Positions 1 through 7,586 of a stretch of 37,562 nucleotides of DNA are shown piece after piece. The translations under genes and the position numbers were made by a program. The DNA comes from Bacteroidota bacterium (GTDB lineage Bacteria; Bacteroidota; Bacteroidia; Flavobacteriales_D; Crocinitomicaceae). The first letter of the stretch is position 1. Every line of letters begins with the position of its first letter. The stretch covers positions 1-37,562 of the forward strand of contig SBGX01000022.1 in the NCBI GenBank assembly GCA_006226425.1, given 5' to 3'. The notes under the pieces are model-generated. The model worked only from the letters and a program-made list of their open reading frames with translations. It was not told the origin of the DNA and did not search any database.

Positions 1-501
1 GATGTTTTTTGCTTTGGTTGTTTCACAGGCATGCGTTTTTCAGATATCGCTGCCTTATCTCCAGAAAACATTCATGAGGATCGCATTATTTATCGCATTG
101 CTAAAACAGACAAGAACAATACGATTCCTCTAAACCCGTTTACACGTGAACTTCTTAATAAACACGAAGGCCGTCCTACAAAATGTCTACCTGTCATTTC
201 GGAACAAAACACCAATCAATACCTCAAAGAAGCCATTCGGGAAGCGGGCATTAATCGAAAAGTAGAAATCATTCATTACCAGGGAGCCAAGCGAATCAAA
301 GAAGTTAAACCCATAAACGAGATCATCACTTTTCATGTCAGTAAGAAAACCTTCATGACTAACTTCCTGGCCCGTGGCGGAAGCCTATTAACCGCCATGA
401 GCATCACCGGTAATAAAGACCTGAAAACCGCTCGTCGCTACTATAAGGTTGTGGATAAACTAAAGGATGAGGAAATGAAGAGGGTGTTTGGAGGGAAGTA
501 A
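1..501 (+). CDS. Tyrosine recombinase (phage integrase family), C-terminal part
   Basis: The reading frame is open from base 1, so the true start lies outside the window; the ATG at 31 is internal. The catalytic domain begins with the box I motif CFTGMRFSDI, whose Arg is the first catalytic residue. Near the C-terminus is FHVSKKTF, where family members normally have HxxR; here the Arg is Lys. It is followed by ITGNKDLKTARRYYKV, where Asn stands at the usual His/Trp position and the nucleophile is one of the two Tyr. Known family role: strand exchange for integrative elements, typical of Bacteroidota mobile elements. It is not an integron integrase, because the IntI-type box II (LRHSFAT-like) is absent. 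The HxxK and GN substitutions suggest altered or lost activity, which is an inference. It faces the minus-strand cassette genes and may belong to the same element as the genes at 10.3-12.7 kb. Confidence 0.85.
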   Translation, partial: DVFCFGCFTGMRFSDIAALSPENIHEDRIIYRIAKTDKNNTIPLNPFTRELLNKHEGRPTKCLPVISEQNTNQYLKEAIREAGINRKVEIIHYQGAKRIKEVKPINEIITFHVSKKTFMTNFLARGGSLLTAMSITGNKDLKTARRYYKVVDKLKDEEMKRVFGGK

Positions 502-548
502 ATGGATTACTATGCACAATACAACGTAACATTTGATCCGAGAATTAT

Positions 549-1193
549 TTATTCTATTTTGATTGCTTCATAATAAAATGTAATTTCTTCTAAATCTGTA
601 GCATCAAGTAAGTATTTATTGTCCCAGACGCTAAATCCAAAACCATTACCTTCTGTATACGCCTTTAAGTACTTACCATCGATTTCAAACAGCACACCTG
701 TATCTACCAAGTTAGAATATTCGGGTATAGCTTCTTTCGCTTGTTCCGATTTAGGATTGCACGTATACTCAGCGCCAACCCCAGTCGTTTGCGACCAAAT
801 TTTCAAGAATGGATCTTTTCTCCCAGTAATTACTGTTTTGATTCCATAAACCAATCTATTTTTTATCTTCTCCAATCTGTTATAGCTTCGAAAGGTGTCA
901 AAATACAGAAGGGTACGCATTATATACGCTTTCGTAATTTGCTTCTCTTTACAGACGAGTTCTGAATGTTCTGATGGTAAATACTCTAGCCCAATTTTTT
1001 CAATCTTCCCGTAGAGTATTTCATCATATTGGTTTTGAGTGACTGCAACATCTTGTTCTATTCCGATCTCTATATAAAAATTAGGATAAGTAAAAAAATA
1101 GGAGGTGAAATTATACCATATTGCTAAAGGCGTATTTCCAATCAGATATTTGACTAATTCAATATCCTTTTCACTATATAGTACTTGCCTCAT
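549..1193 (-). CDS. Hypothetical protein (cassette-region gene)
   Basis: I do not recognise this protein of about 214 residues. It has no signal peptide or clear membrane helix; it is mixed and aromatic-rich, with segments such as YFFTYPNFYIEIGIEQDV and a C-terminal DLEEITFYYEAIKIE. The frame is open back to a GTG at 1265 (238 residues). I prefer the ATG at 1193 because the stretch between them is AT-rich and promoter-like (a TTTAATATTTGC run close to the Bacteroidota -7 box). It lies downstream of the small membrane protein gene at 1297-1728, in the same direction, and the two may form one unit. It converges on the recombinase remnant. Function unknown; real gene judged from frame length and amino-acid composition. 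Confidence 0.6.
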   Translation of the reverse strand: MRQVLYSEKDIELVKYLIGNTPLAIWYNFTSYFFTYPNFYIEIGIEQDVAVTQNQYDEILYGKIEKIGLEYLPSEHSELVCKEKQITKAYIMRTLLYFDTFRSYNRLEKIKNRLVYGIKTVITGRKDPFLKIWSQTTGVGAEYTCNPKSEQAKEAIPEYSNLVDTGVLFEIDGKYLKAYTEGNGFGFSVWDNKYLLDATDLEEITFYYEAIKIE

Positions 1194-1296
1194 TTTGTTT
1201 ATTATTCTGCAAATATTAAAAGTACCTATAATTACACTTGACAGTTCGTAAATAGGAGCATCCACCGCCTAAAGGCTGTACTTTTGTTGGTTGCGC

Positions 1297-1728
1297 TTAT
1301 TTGCTGATATCCGTAATATTTTCTCGAATTCTATAGATTGATCTTGTTCCACCAAACGTCAAACCTAGAACCATACTTATTCCATTGTACCTCATATAAT
1401 CTCCTTCCGAGATTGCCTGAGGCAGAACAAAGAATAAAATATGTATTGCCCCATAGAGTGCAACTAATGGGATCAAATAGAGTACTGATTTAGCAGGCAC
1501 AAGTCGTCCTGTGTTTACTTGTTGTTTTTGAATCAATTTAAGTACAGACTCTGTATACAGAACAAATACTCCAAATGGAATAAAATATAATGCGACAACA
1601 GAGACTATGAAACCAGTAGATTCTCCTCTAGTTTTAAATGGAAGCACATTGACAAGGAGAATGGCGATTACCAAATCAATTATGAAAATGATCCATAACA
1701 AGTATTTAAATTTTAGTTTGGCTAGCAC
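1297..1728 (-). CDS. Small integral membrane protein, unknown function
   Basis: The protein has 143 residues and at least three hydrophobic helices, at about 9-29, 38-60 and 82-105, with a positively charged loop between the second and third (KLIQKQQVNTGRLVPAKS). The start is GTG at 1728; an in-frame stop lies two codons upstream, so no earlier start is possible. There are no catalytic motifs I can name. The gene is 31 bp or more upstream of the unrecognised gene ending at 549 and probably transcribed with it. Short membrane proteins of this kind are common passengers of cassette arrays, but nothing in the sequence shows a role. Confidence 0.6.
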   Translation of the reverse strand: MLAKLKFKYLLWIIFIIDLVIAILLVNVLPFKTRGESTGFIVSVVALYFIPFGVFVLYTESVLKLIQKQQVNTGRLVPAKSVLYLIPLVALYGAIHILFFVLPQAISEGDYMRYNGISMVLGLTFGGTRSIYRIRENITDISK

Positions 1729-1799
1729 TTCTTACGATGTTTTTTCCATTACTTATTTAATAGAGTTGTAACCGGCCATTTAATCACCACAGCTGTGGT

Positions 1800-1903
1800 T
1801 AATGGTATAGGCTAAACTTCGTTTTAATGAAGTTTACAGAAATGGGAAGGCTACAAATTCAGTGATTATAATAGCCAAACCAGCGGTTTGGTGTTTACCA
1901 TTA
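1800..1903 (-). repeat. attC-like imperfect palindrome, site 1
   Basis: Outer arms TAATGGTA (1800-1807) and TACCATTA (1896-1903) are perfect complements. Inner arms GGCTA (1810-1814) and TAGCC (1872-1876) also pair. Inside are two further hairpins: TAAACTTC (1813-1820)/GAAGTTTA (1829-1836), and CCAAACCAGCGGTTTGG (1875-1891). The left end TAATGGTATAGGCTA matches the left end of site 7 (7902-7916) at 14 of 15 bases. It sits just 3' of the split FGE-type gene on the minus strand, where a cassette recombination site would be expected. It is preceded by a 14-bp perfect palindrome ACCACAGCTGTGGT at 1786-1799. The attC identity is an inference. Confidence 0.45.
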
Positions 1904-1969
1904 GGGTACGAATTACTTTTGTTTTGTTACTCAACCTTATGTGATTTTTATATTGTTAACATGAGTATT

Positions 1970-2275
1970 TTATTCAGTTATCTCGCAAACACACCGGAAC
2001 CCAATTCCAGAGCTTGGAAATATGTAAGGTCTAAGAATTAATGAGTCCTGAGTTTCAGTTGAGTCCAAATAGTTATATCCAATTATTTCTCCACCTGACA
2101 CAATCTCCGACAATTTTCCAGGTTGGGCATAGAACTGAAATTCAGATTTCTTATTGTAAAGATCATAATATCCATTCATTGGTTCTGCAGTTCTAAAACT
2201 ATATTCTTTTGGTTTATGCTCGTTATCAAGTGAGGTTTCAAAAGATTGAATCCATTCTTCCTTGGTAGGGAGTCT
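1970..2275 (-). pseudogene. C-terminal piece of frameshifted FGE-sulfatase-type lipoprotein
   Basis: The frame, read from 2275, begins RLPTKEEWIQSF, the conserved motif of the formylglycine-generating-enzyme/SUMF1 fold, and ends GIGFRCVCEITE, which matches the family's closing GFR(C)V motif. The first ATG in this frame is at 2179, too late to make a complete domain. It directly continues the gene ending at 2274 after removal of one base from the A run at 2276-2279. Known of the family: FGE-like folds in Bacteroidota lipoproteins (for example the GldJ/GldK type) are usually structural rather than enzymatic. Together the two pieces would give a lipoprotein of about 290 residues. Confidence 0.8.
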
Positions 2276-2843
2276 AAAATCTTACTGGTGCTGCATATTT
2301 TGAATATTGTAAAGAGTCCTTTGATGAAAGTCCTATTCGAAGATTAACCACATCTGAGCGCCATTTACAGAACATTTCAGCTTGTTCTTTGGTGATGTAG
2401 AGTGCAGGATATCTGCTGTAAGCAATATGGTTCAAATACGTCCCAATAGTCAAATCATCAAATAATAAACTATCCAAAGGAGGTAACATGCGAGCATAAA
2501 GAGCGCTGTCCGGATTAGAAATCATGCCATGCAAGGTGATTTCATTTTCATGATGTTTGCTGAAATGAAGATTAATTTCATCAAGATAAAAGGCATCTGT
2601 AGAATCTCCATCCATTGAAAAACCGTAACGAGGTAATTTTCTCAAGAAGTCAGAGGATTCGTTATTCCAGAAGTTTTTCACGGAATACAAGAATTGTAGA
2701 TAAGCTGCATTAGTTATCAGAAATTTATCGATATATAAATGTTCATCAATCTTTTCTGTACCGGGTGGATATATTTTTTCTGTTGCGCAAGAAAAAAAAC
2801 CAATAACAAAGATAGATACCAATATGATGTGTTTGATTTTCAT
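2274..2843 (-). pseudogene. N-terminal piece of frameshifted FGE-sulfatase-type lipoprotein
   Basis: This piece of 189 residues starts with a lipoprotein signal (MKIKHIILVSIFVIGFFSC, Cys 19 as lipidation site), so the product would sit on the outside of a membrane. The FGE/SUMF1-like fold then begins with YPPGTEKIDEHLYIDKF and TNAAYLQFLY and continues through YITKEQAEMFCKWRS. The frame stops at TAG immediately after APVRF, exactly where the family continues with RLPT; that motif is present one base out of frame in the piece at 1970-2275. One surplus base in the AAAA run at 2276-2279 (plus strand) explains the break. It could be a real inactivating mutation or a sequencing error. The gene is bounded by attC-like sites at 1800-1903 and 2852-2926. 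Confidence 0.8.
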
Positions 2844-2851
2844 TAATTCAC

Positions 2852-2926
2852 TATAACGTTCTCAATTGAGAGACGTGAGCCTCTCAGTTTCGGGTGATCA
2901 GCCTGTGGCTTTTAGCTGATGTTATA
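2852..2926 (-). repeat. attC-like imperfect palindrome, site 2
   Basis: TATAAC (2852-2857) pairs with GTTATA (2921-2926) at the ends, and ATCAGC/GCTGAT pair within the right half. The element is clearly homologous to site 3 (3755-3829). Both read ATAACGTT, then CTCAA, then GAGCC/GGGCT, CTCTCAGTT and GATCAGCC in the same order over 75 bp. The two copies bracket one (split) gene in direct orientation, as cassette boundary sites do. The terminal GTT/AAC triplets fit attC cores, but GTTATA is not the classic GTTRRRY. Confidence 0.55.
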
Positions 2927-2932
2927 AACATA

Positions 2933-3448
2933 TTAATATTCCCTGTAAGATATTTCTCCAAGGACGTAATTATCTTGATCAAAAGTGAAATGGAACTCGA
3001 TTCTATATTTATATCCACCAAAAGCAACAATCCCTCTTTCAAGAGATTCCCGAATGTTAATATAACCATTAATATCACTCGTAATATCATATAATTGGAA
3101 GTAATCAATTGAATTAAACCGCTCTATGTAGGATAATTCTGTGTCATTGAAGGCTAACATTAATGGAATTTCTTCAATTGCAATATAAATTGTATCATTG
3201 ATTTCTCTTTGAGTCACATCATTTTTTGAATAATTCGGCTTGAAGTTGATTTTGATCGAGTCACGTAAAATTATTGATGAAAAGTCAGGCCTATTTCTCG
3301 AAGTTGATATTAGAAAATCTCGAAGGTCATTAATATTTTCATAGAACAATTCAATTCTATCGTCTGGTGTAACAGTGCAAATATCCCAAGTAATTTTCTT
3401 TCTTTCGGATAAGAAAAGAGAGATATAGCAGAAATTGAATGTTGTTGC
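2933..3448 (-). pseudogene. C-terminal piece of frameshifted secreted protein
   Basis: This frame is open from 3448 but has no ATG near its beginning; the first usable start is a TTG at 3349. It overlaps the end of the gene at 3310-3750. Read from 3448 it gives a coding-like sequence (SERKKITWDICTVTPDDR and onward) that fits as the direct continuation of that upstream gene if one base is restored in the AAAA run at 3414-3417 (plus strand). The C-terminal part is acidic and aromatic and ends YVLGEISYREY at site 2. No domain is recognised. The combined product would have about 270 residues. Confidence 0.65.
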
Positions 3449-3750
3449 TCAAGTAAATCCGAAGTGATAATAAAGTGCTCTCCGTAATCTAGTGTATCAG
3501 TGTGATGAGATTCTTCATTTTTAATTGTAATGAATGAATTTCTTTCCGCACCATGATCTGTCCAAACGTCAATTTTTAAAGTATCTCCAATTCGGAATTT
3601 GCTCAAATTGATCAAATATGGGGATCGACTATTGTTAGTGACTTTTCTGACAAGAGTATTATTAACTTTTATAGTGGCGATATCGACAAAGTCAGCCATG
3701 GCAACTTTTGACAATAGAATAATCCCAAATATTAGTATGCAGTTCTTCAT
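3310..3750 (-). pseudogene. N-terminal piece of frameshifted secreted protein
   Basis: The piece of 146 residues begins with a signal peptide (MKNCILIFGIILLSKVAMA, cleavage probably after AMA), so the product would be exported. The mature part looks beta-rich and contains no motif I recognise. The last 35 or so residues (from SYPKERKLLGIF) look unlike real coding sequence, while the other frame, from 3448, carries a better continuation. I therefore read this and the 2933-3448 segment as one gene broken by a single-base loss in a homopolymer. It lies between the homologous sites 2 and 3, so the whole unit has the layout of a single cassette. Confidence 0.65.
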
Positions 3751-3754
3751 TCTT

Positions 3755-3829
3755 TATAACGTTTCTCAACTTGGAAACACGGGCTCTCAGTTCTGGTTGA
3801 TCAGCCCGTCGTTTTTGGTTGATGCTATA
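3755..3829 (-). repeat. attC-like imperfect palindrome, site 3
   Basis: TATAAC (3755-3760) at one end and GCTATA (3824-3829) at the other form the outer arms, with one mismatch. The body aligns base by base with site 2 over most of its 75 bp (shared ATAACGTT, CTCTCAGTT and GATCAGCC blocks). The stop codon and last codons of the neighbouring gene (3787-4341) lie inside this element. That suggests the repeat was joined to the gene's 3' end by recombination. Confidence 0.55.
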
Positions 3830-4341
3830 GTGCGTCCTTTTATGAGAGGTATGATATTCGATTTTCGTTCTATGTTTTTAGAACTGATGCGTCTACTTAA
3901 ACTGTTCCGCCATAGTTCGCTTAATTCCATCAAGTAGCAGCTTATTTTAATAGAGTTCCCATGTATGTCAATCAATTCACACCAACTATATCCCCACCAA
4001 GGCAACCTCCATTCTGTAGGTCCATCATGGAGTATTACTTTTTTAATTTCAGATGATTTTAAGGTAATACTGTCCTTTCCATTTTTCATGGATACAGTTT
4101 CATATCTGATTGTGAAAACGGAATTACGCGTTCTAATCAAATGATTGAAATGCAATAATAATCCTGGAATCGTAAAAATTGAAAAGAACGCGGTCGCACC
4201 GAGAAGAGCCCTAACCGATCTTTCATTGTCTAAATCAAAAATAAAATACGAAAAACCAATCTGCATAAGTAGCACAATCCATATCAAGATCGTCTTCATA
4301 AACACTTTGTTTCGGTTATATTTAATTTGCTTTTCTTTCAT
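3787..4341 (-). CDS. Membrane protein with two helices and a PH-like C-terminal half
   Basis: The protein has 184 residues: a basic start (MKEKQIKYNRNKVFMK), two hydrophobic helices at about 15-35 and 45-65, then a soluble half with alternating strands (FTIRYETVSMKN, DSITLKSSEIKKVIL, HGNSIKISCYL). This layout resembles bacterial PH-like membrane proteins, which is an inference from pattern only. ATG at 4341 is the chosen start; ATG at residue 15 is the alternative. The final codons (about IASTKNDGLINQN) are encoded by the attC-like site 3, so the C-terminus may have been acquired when this unit was joined to its neighbour. Function unknown. Confidence 0.6.
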   Translation of the reverse strand: MKEKQIKYNRNKVFMKTILIWIVLLMQIGFSYFIFDLDNERSVRALLGATAFFSIFTIPGLLLHFNHLIRTRNSVFTIRYETVSMKNGKDSITLKSSEIKKVILHDGPTEWRLPWWGYSWCELIDIHGNSIKISCYLMELSELWRNSLSRRISSKNIERKSNIIPLIKGRTIASTKNDGLINQN

Positions 4342-4354
4342 ACTGGTCTATACA

Positions 4355-4413
4355 CTATAGCGTTATCGGGTAAGCTGCTTTTTAACGGAGTTTAGGTTTT
4401 GTCAGCAAATGTT
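4355..4413 (-). repeat. Possible attC-like site 4 (weak)
   Basis: This is the short spacer between two cassette-region genes. It begins CTATAGCGTTATCGGG, similar to the TATAACG start of sites 2 and 3, and ends AAATGTTTTA. GCTG and CAGC arms are present inside. The pairing is poor, and I call it mainly from position and the shared left end. Confidence 0.25.
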
Positions 4414-4866
4414 TTAATTCTCCCAATTATCTGAGTCTTCAAAATCCCAATATTCCTTTTTAATCGGAATAATAGGTTTTTCATTAATTGACCACTTTTT
4501 TAAATCTACTCTCCACTCAAAGGATATTACTCCGGTGTATTCTGTTTTAAAGTGAACATGAGATTGAGTCCAATAAAGCTGTTGAAGTAGATTCTCAAAT
4601 TTTTCTTTCCATTCTAACCATTCATATTCAACTGATTTCAGGCAAGCAGCGAAATGAATCATTCGTCCAGAATATTCCAAATTGGGTCCTTCAATTTCTT
4701 TATCATTTTGCGTGATTGAAAACATTTCTTTAGAAAGAGGAGGCCAGGAATCTGAGATTGGAAGACTTGAAATTATTTCTTCGTTATGAGAATATACTTC
4801 ATTTAGTCTATAACGGTTCAAACCATATTCTTCAATTACCCCATAAATAAAAGTGGTCATTCCCAT
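4414..4866 (-). CDS. Hypothetical protein (cassette-region gene)
   Basis: This is a soluble protein of 150 residues, rich in Trp and Glu (EYEWLEWKEKFENLL, a C-terminal EYWDFEDSDNWEN), without signal peptide or membrane segment. The N-terminus MGMTTFIYGVIEEYGLNRYR suggests a compact alpha/beta domain. The ATG at 4866 or the one two codons later (4860) could be the start. I do not recognise the family. It is flanked on both sides by short spacers with attC-like features, so it has the layout of a one-gene cassette. It probably acts in the cytoplasm. Confidence 0.6.
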   Translation of the reverse strand: MGMTTFIYGVIEEYGLNRYRLNEVYSHNEEIISSLPISDSWPPLSKEMFSITQNDKEIEGPNLEYSGRMIHFAACLKSVEYEWLEWKEKFENLLQQLYWTQSHVHFKTEYTGVISFEWRVDLKKWSINEKPIIPIKKEYWDFEDSDNWEN

Positions 4867-4880
4867 TCTTCTATATTTGC

Positions 4881-5000
4881 AAACGTTTTTCGGCTATGCT
4901 CTTGTGCCGACTCTCGAATATAAGGAATAAAAGGCATGAAGCATGAGGCGATATGAATAACCTTCAATTTTCTCAGCGGGTGATTTTTGCGTAACTGCGT
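4881..5000 (-). repeat. Possible attC-like site 5 (weak)
   Basis: The gap between two cassette-region genes starts AAACGTTTTTCGGCTATG, which resembles the left ends of sites 6 and 7 (AACGG...CGGCTA), and finishes with GCGTAACTGCG directly against the stop codon of the next gene. The outer AAACG/CGTTT arms pair but the inner arms do not pair well. Called from position and left-end similarity. Confidence 0.3.
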
Positions 5001-5645
5001 TTAGAGTTCCTGGCATTGGATGTTCGCTGCGCGGTATCCGTTTTCACCCGTATAGAATTCAAAACTAATTTCGTTAATCGAATCACATACGGTAGGATAC
5101 TTTGTTTTAAGTCTTTCCTTAAGCATATTCATTGCTTCATCGTTGCTCATAACTGTTTCGTTCAAATCCCGAATAGCAAGAATAAGTATGTTTTGTCCAC
5201 TTTCTCTTTTCACAATTCTTGATGAGGAAGAATTGCAGGTAATTCCGCTATTCAAGTTTAATATTATGGAATCTGCCGCTCGAGGCTTTCTTTCTTCAGG
5301 ACATTCACAGTAAACCATTCTATCTGGGATATTGTATGTATTTGAGACGTAATTAATTGATATTTGATCTGTATCACAAAATCCTTTTACATCTTTTGCT
5401 ATTTGCTTTAAGATTTTAATGGTTCGCTTTTCAAAGTCTGGATAGTTCGTTTTTGTGACGGTTATCTTGACATGAGTTTCACCATTTTTTATGGACTCAT
5501 CTACAGATACAGATTTACAATCACAAGCTTTTTTAGTAGCGATTTCGATAGGGCTTGGTTTAACTGGTTCCTCTTCATTAGATTCATTACATGCGAAGAA
5601 TGTAGTTAGCAAAACAGTAAAATACATGATGTTTTTCGACTTCAT
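5001..5645 (-). CDS. Putative lipoprotein, unknown function
   Basis: From ATG 5645 the product has 214 residues (an in-frame TTG at 5651 is less likely). A lipoprotein signal MKSKNIMYFTVLLTTFFAC ends in a lipobox, followed by a Glu/Pro-rich linker (NESNEEEPVKPSP). The mature part has several Cys (ACDCKS, CDTDQ, YCECPEE, ITCNSSS, TVCDS, NIQCQEL), which suggests disulfides outside the cytoplasm, and two similar strand-helix halves, each with an LKxxKTKYP or ILKQIAKDV-like helix. I do not recognise the family. Its 3' end abuts the weak site 5 and its 5' side faces the strong site 6, so it is a one-gene cassette by layout. Confidence 0.65.
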   Translation of the reverse strand: MKSKNIMYFTVLLTTFFACNESNEEEPVKPSPIEIATKKACDCKSVSVDESIKNGETHVKITVTKTNYPDFEKRTIKILKQIAKDVKGFCDTDQISINYVSNTYNIPDRMVYCECPEERKPRAADSIILNLNSGITCNSSSSRIVKRESGQNILILAIRDLNETVMSNDEAMNMLKERLKTKYPTVCDSINEISFEFYTGENGYRAANIQCQEL

Positions 5646-5671
5646 TTTCAATGCTCTCTTATCATGGTTAC

Positions 5672-5798
5672 TAACGGTTTGCGGCTAGTAAGCGTACAGC
5701 ATCTTGCAAAACCTTTTGACCTTAAAGATACTGATTCTCATAAATAACCACTGTACTGTGCAAGTTGCTTCGCTGTATGATTTTTAGCCGCTGTTATA
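5672..5798 (-). repeat. attC-like imperfect palindrome, site 6 (strongest)
   Basis: Nested arms are TAAC (5672-5675) against GTTA (5793-5796), then GCGGCTA (5681-5687) against TAGCCGC (5785-5791), a perfect 7-bp pair. Further inside, GTACAGC pairs with GCTGTAT and CTTGCA with TGCAAG. The outer TAAC/GTTA plus a GCGGCT/AGCCGC inner pair is the usual architecture of integron attC sites. The long, partly unpaired centre fits the family's size range (roughly 60-140 bp). It lies between the lipoprotein gene and the divergently oriented ATPase gene. Confidence 0.6.
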
Positions 5799-5998
5799 CG
5801 CTTCAATTAACCGGTGTGCTTCCAAATTTTCTCTTTAGTTGCTGAGAACGCAAGTCTCAAACGATAAACTCCCCCCTTTTCTTTTTAGGCAATTGTTGCA
5901 ATATAAAGTGTTAAAAATGAGTATAAATACGCATTGATAATATGGCTGATGTCATTTATTTTTGAAAGTTAATTTACTCCGTACTAAATGCGGCTGCT

Positions 5999-7567
5999 AT
6001 GAACCTTCAAAATATCAATGAAGTCAAAAGAAAATTGGATAACTGTGATGTCTATAATTTTTCTAATACTGACAATAGTTTTAAGTTCTTCACTAAATCA
6101 TTAGAGGTCGAAAGTTTTAGACATATTGAAAAACTCAAGCTCAACTTTGCACATCCAGTAACGATTATTAGTGGAACTAATAAAATCGGTAAAACAAGTT
6201 TATTACTTCTTTTGGCATGCTCTCACTATGATTTTAGAAAATTAGATTCAACAATGTCTAATACGACATTGAAAAGACATACTTGGAGAGGTGTACTATC
6301 ATTTACAAAGCATGAAAACTTGGAGAAAGAATATAATTATTCCGTAAAGTGGAGATTGGGAGGAGCGCATTTGGAAGGCACTGGCAAACGGCAAGCGAAC
6401 AAACAGTATTGGAGTGGTTTGGGAAAGGCGAGTAGAGACCCGAAACGTACGAATGCACTGATTCGAGATCGTGAAGTAAGATTTATTGACTTAGAGAGAA
6501 TTTTACCTGCAAGAAGCTTTTCAAATAGCTTGAATAGAAAGATCACTAATTCTGAAAAGGAAAGATTGCCGGATGAACTGGAAAAGTGCTTCGCCTACAT
6601 CTTGGAGGTACCGCAAGATTTGCAACTTTATAAAATAGGCTCGCACGTTAATAAGCACGCTTATTTAATAGAAGTCGATAATGGATCCAATTACTCGAGC
6701 TATAACGCCGCTTCTGGAGAAGAAGCATTGATCAATATTCTTTTTGATATTATAGACAGTGATAATAATAGTCTGCTCCTTATTGACGAAATAGAAGCAG
6801 GCTTTCATCCTAACGTTCAAAGAAGACTGGCTGACGTGATTCAGTATATTTCATGGGTTGATAAAAAGCAATTTGTTATTACCACACATTCACCAATTCT
6901 TTTTTCGTCCTTTCCTTTTAAGTCAAGAAGGTTTATTGACACAAAGCCAAACGGTGAGCATGAAGTAATAAAACGAATATCTGTTAATGCCGCCTACTCA
7001 AAAATGGACTCTGAAAGCTATCCATTATTACAGCTTTATTGTGAAGATGATGTCGCCGAATTTATCATACGAAATGTACTTGTAAACATAAATCAAGAGA
7101 GAAAGCACTTTTCAAAATTGATAAATATCATTCGATCTGGGGGAATTAATGATGTAAAGCGAGATTATGAAAGGCATAAACGAAACTTTAAGCAGATGAA
7201 ACATAAGATGGGTTTTGCCGCCATTTTTGATGGTGATCACAAAAACCATCCAGATTATTCAAATTTCCACGACAATCCAAATGAGTTTACATTTTTTCTA
7301 TACCCATATACCGCTCCAGAGAAATTTCTGGTGAGAGCTTATCTCAATAGATATCCAAACGAAACATTGGAGACTGCATGGAAGTATAGTGATCATCATT
7401 CTTTATTCCAGGAGATGAATAACATTGGTTTGGCAACAGATAATTCTGATGCGAGATCAAAATGCTGGCAGGCATATACGGAATCAGGAGAATATGCGAC
7501 ATTACTCGGAACAATGAAAGAATTTCTATTAAAAACCGCTAAGCATTTCTCAGAAGAGCAAGAGTAA
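5999..7567 (+). CDS. OLD-family-type ATPase with C-terminal TOPRIM nuclease domain
   Basis: The protein has 522 residues. The N-terminal ABC/SMC-like ATPase shows Walker A GTNKIGKTS (59-67), signature SGEE (239-242), Walker B LLLIDE (259-264), D-loop region AGFHPNV and switch TTHSP (295-299). The C-terminal half has a TOPRIM pattern: Glu in YCEDDVAEF (about 349) and the metal-binding DGD in AAIFDGDH (411-413). Known of the family: OLD nucleases couple ATPase and TOPRIM nuclease and many act in phage defence. Their class 2 members pair with a UvrD-like helicase, and none is adjacent here, so this looks like a stand-alone type. It is the only plus-strand gene in the cassette array, lies between two strong attC-like sites (5672-5798 and 7902-8029), and has all key motifs intact. 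Confidence 0.85.
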   Translation: MNLQNINEVKRKLDNCDVYNFSNTDNSFKFFTKSLEVESFRHIEKLKLNFAHPVTIISGTNKIGKTSLLLLLACSHYDFRKLDSTMSNTTLKRHTWRGVLSFTKHENLEKEYNYSVKWRLGGAHLEGTGKRQANKQYWSGLGKASRDPKRTNALIRDREVRFIDLERILPARSFSNSLNRKITNSEKERLPDELEKCFAYILEVPQDLQLYKIGSHVNKHAYLIEVDNGSNYSSYNAASGEEALINILFDIIDSDNNSLLLIDEIEAGFHPNVQRRLADVIQYISWVDKKQFVITTHSPILFSSFPFKSRRFIDTKPNGEHEVIKRISVNAAYSKMDSESYPLLQLYCEDDVAEFIIRNVLVNINQERKHFSKLINIIRSGGINDVKRDYERHKRNFKQMKHKMGFAAIFDGDHKNHPDYSNFHDNPNEFTFFLYPYTAPEKFLVRAYLNRYPNETLETAWKYSDHHSLFQEMNNIGLATDNSDARSKCWQAYTESGEYATLLGTMKEFLLKTAKHFSEEQE

Positions 7568-7586
7568 ATGGAGCGCAACGATTCAA

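Noticed and set aside
1-501. Integron integrase (IntI) at the window edge
   Set aside because: The fragment lacks the IntI box II pattern and matches ordinary Bacteroidota element integrases.
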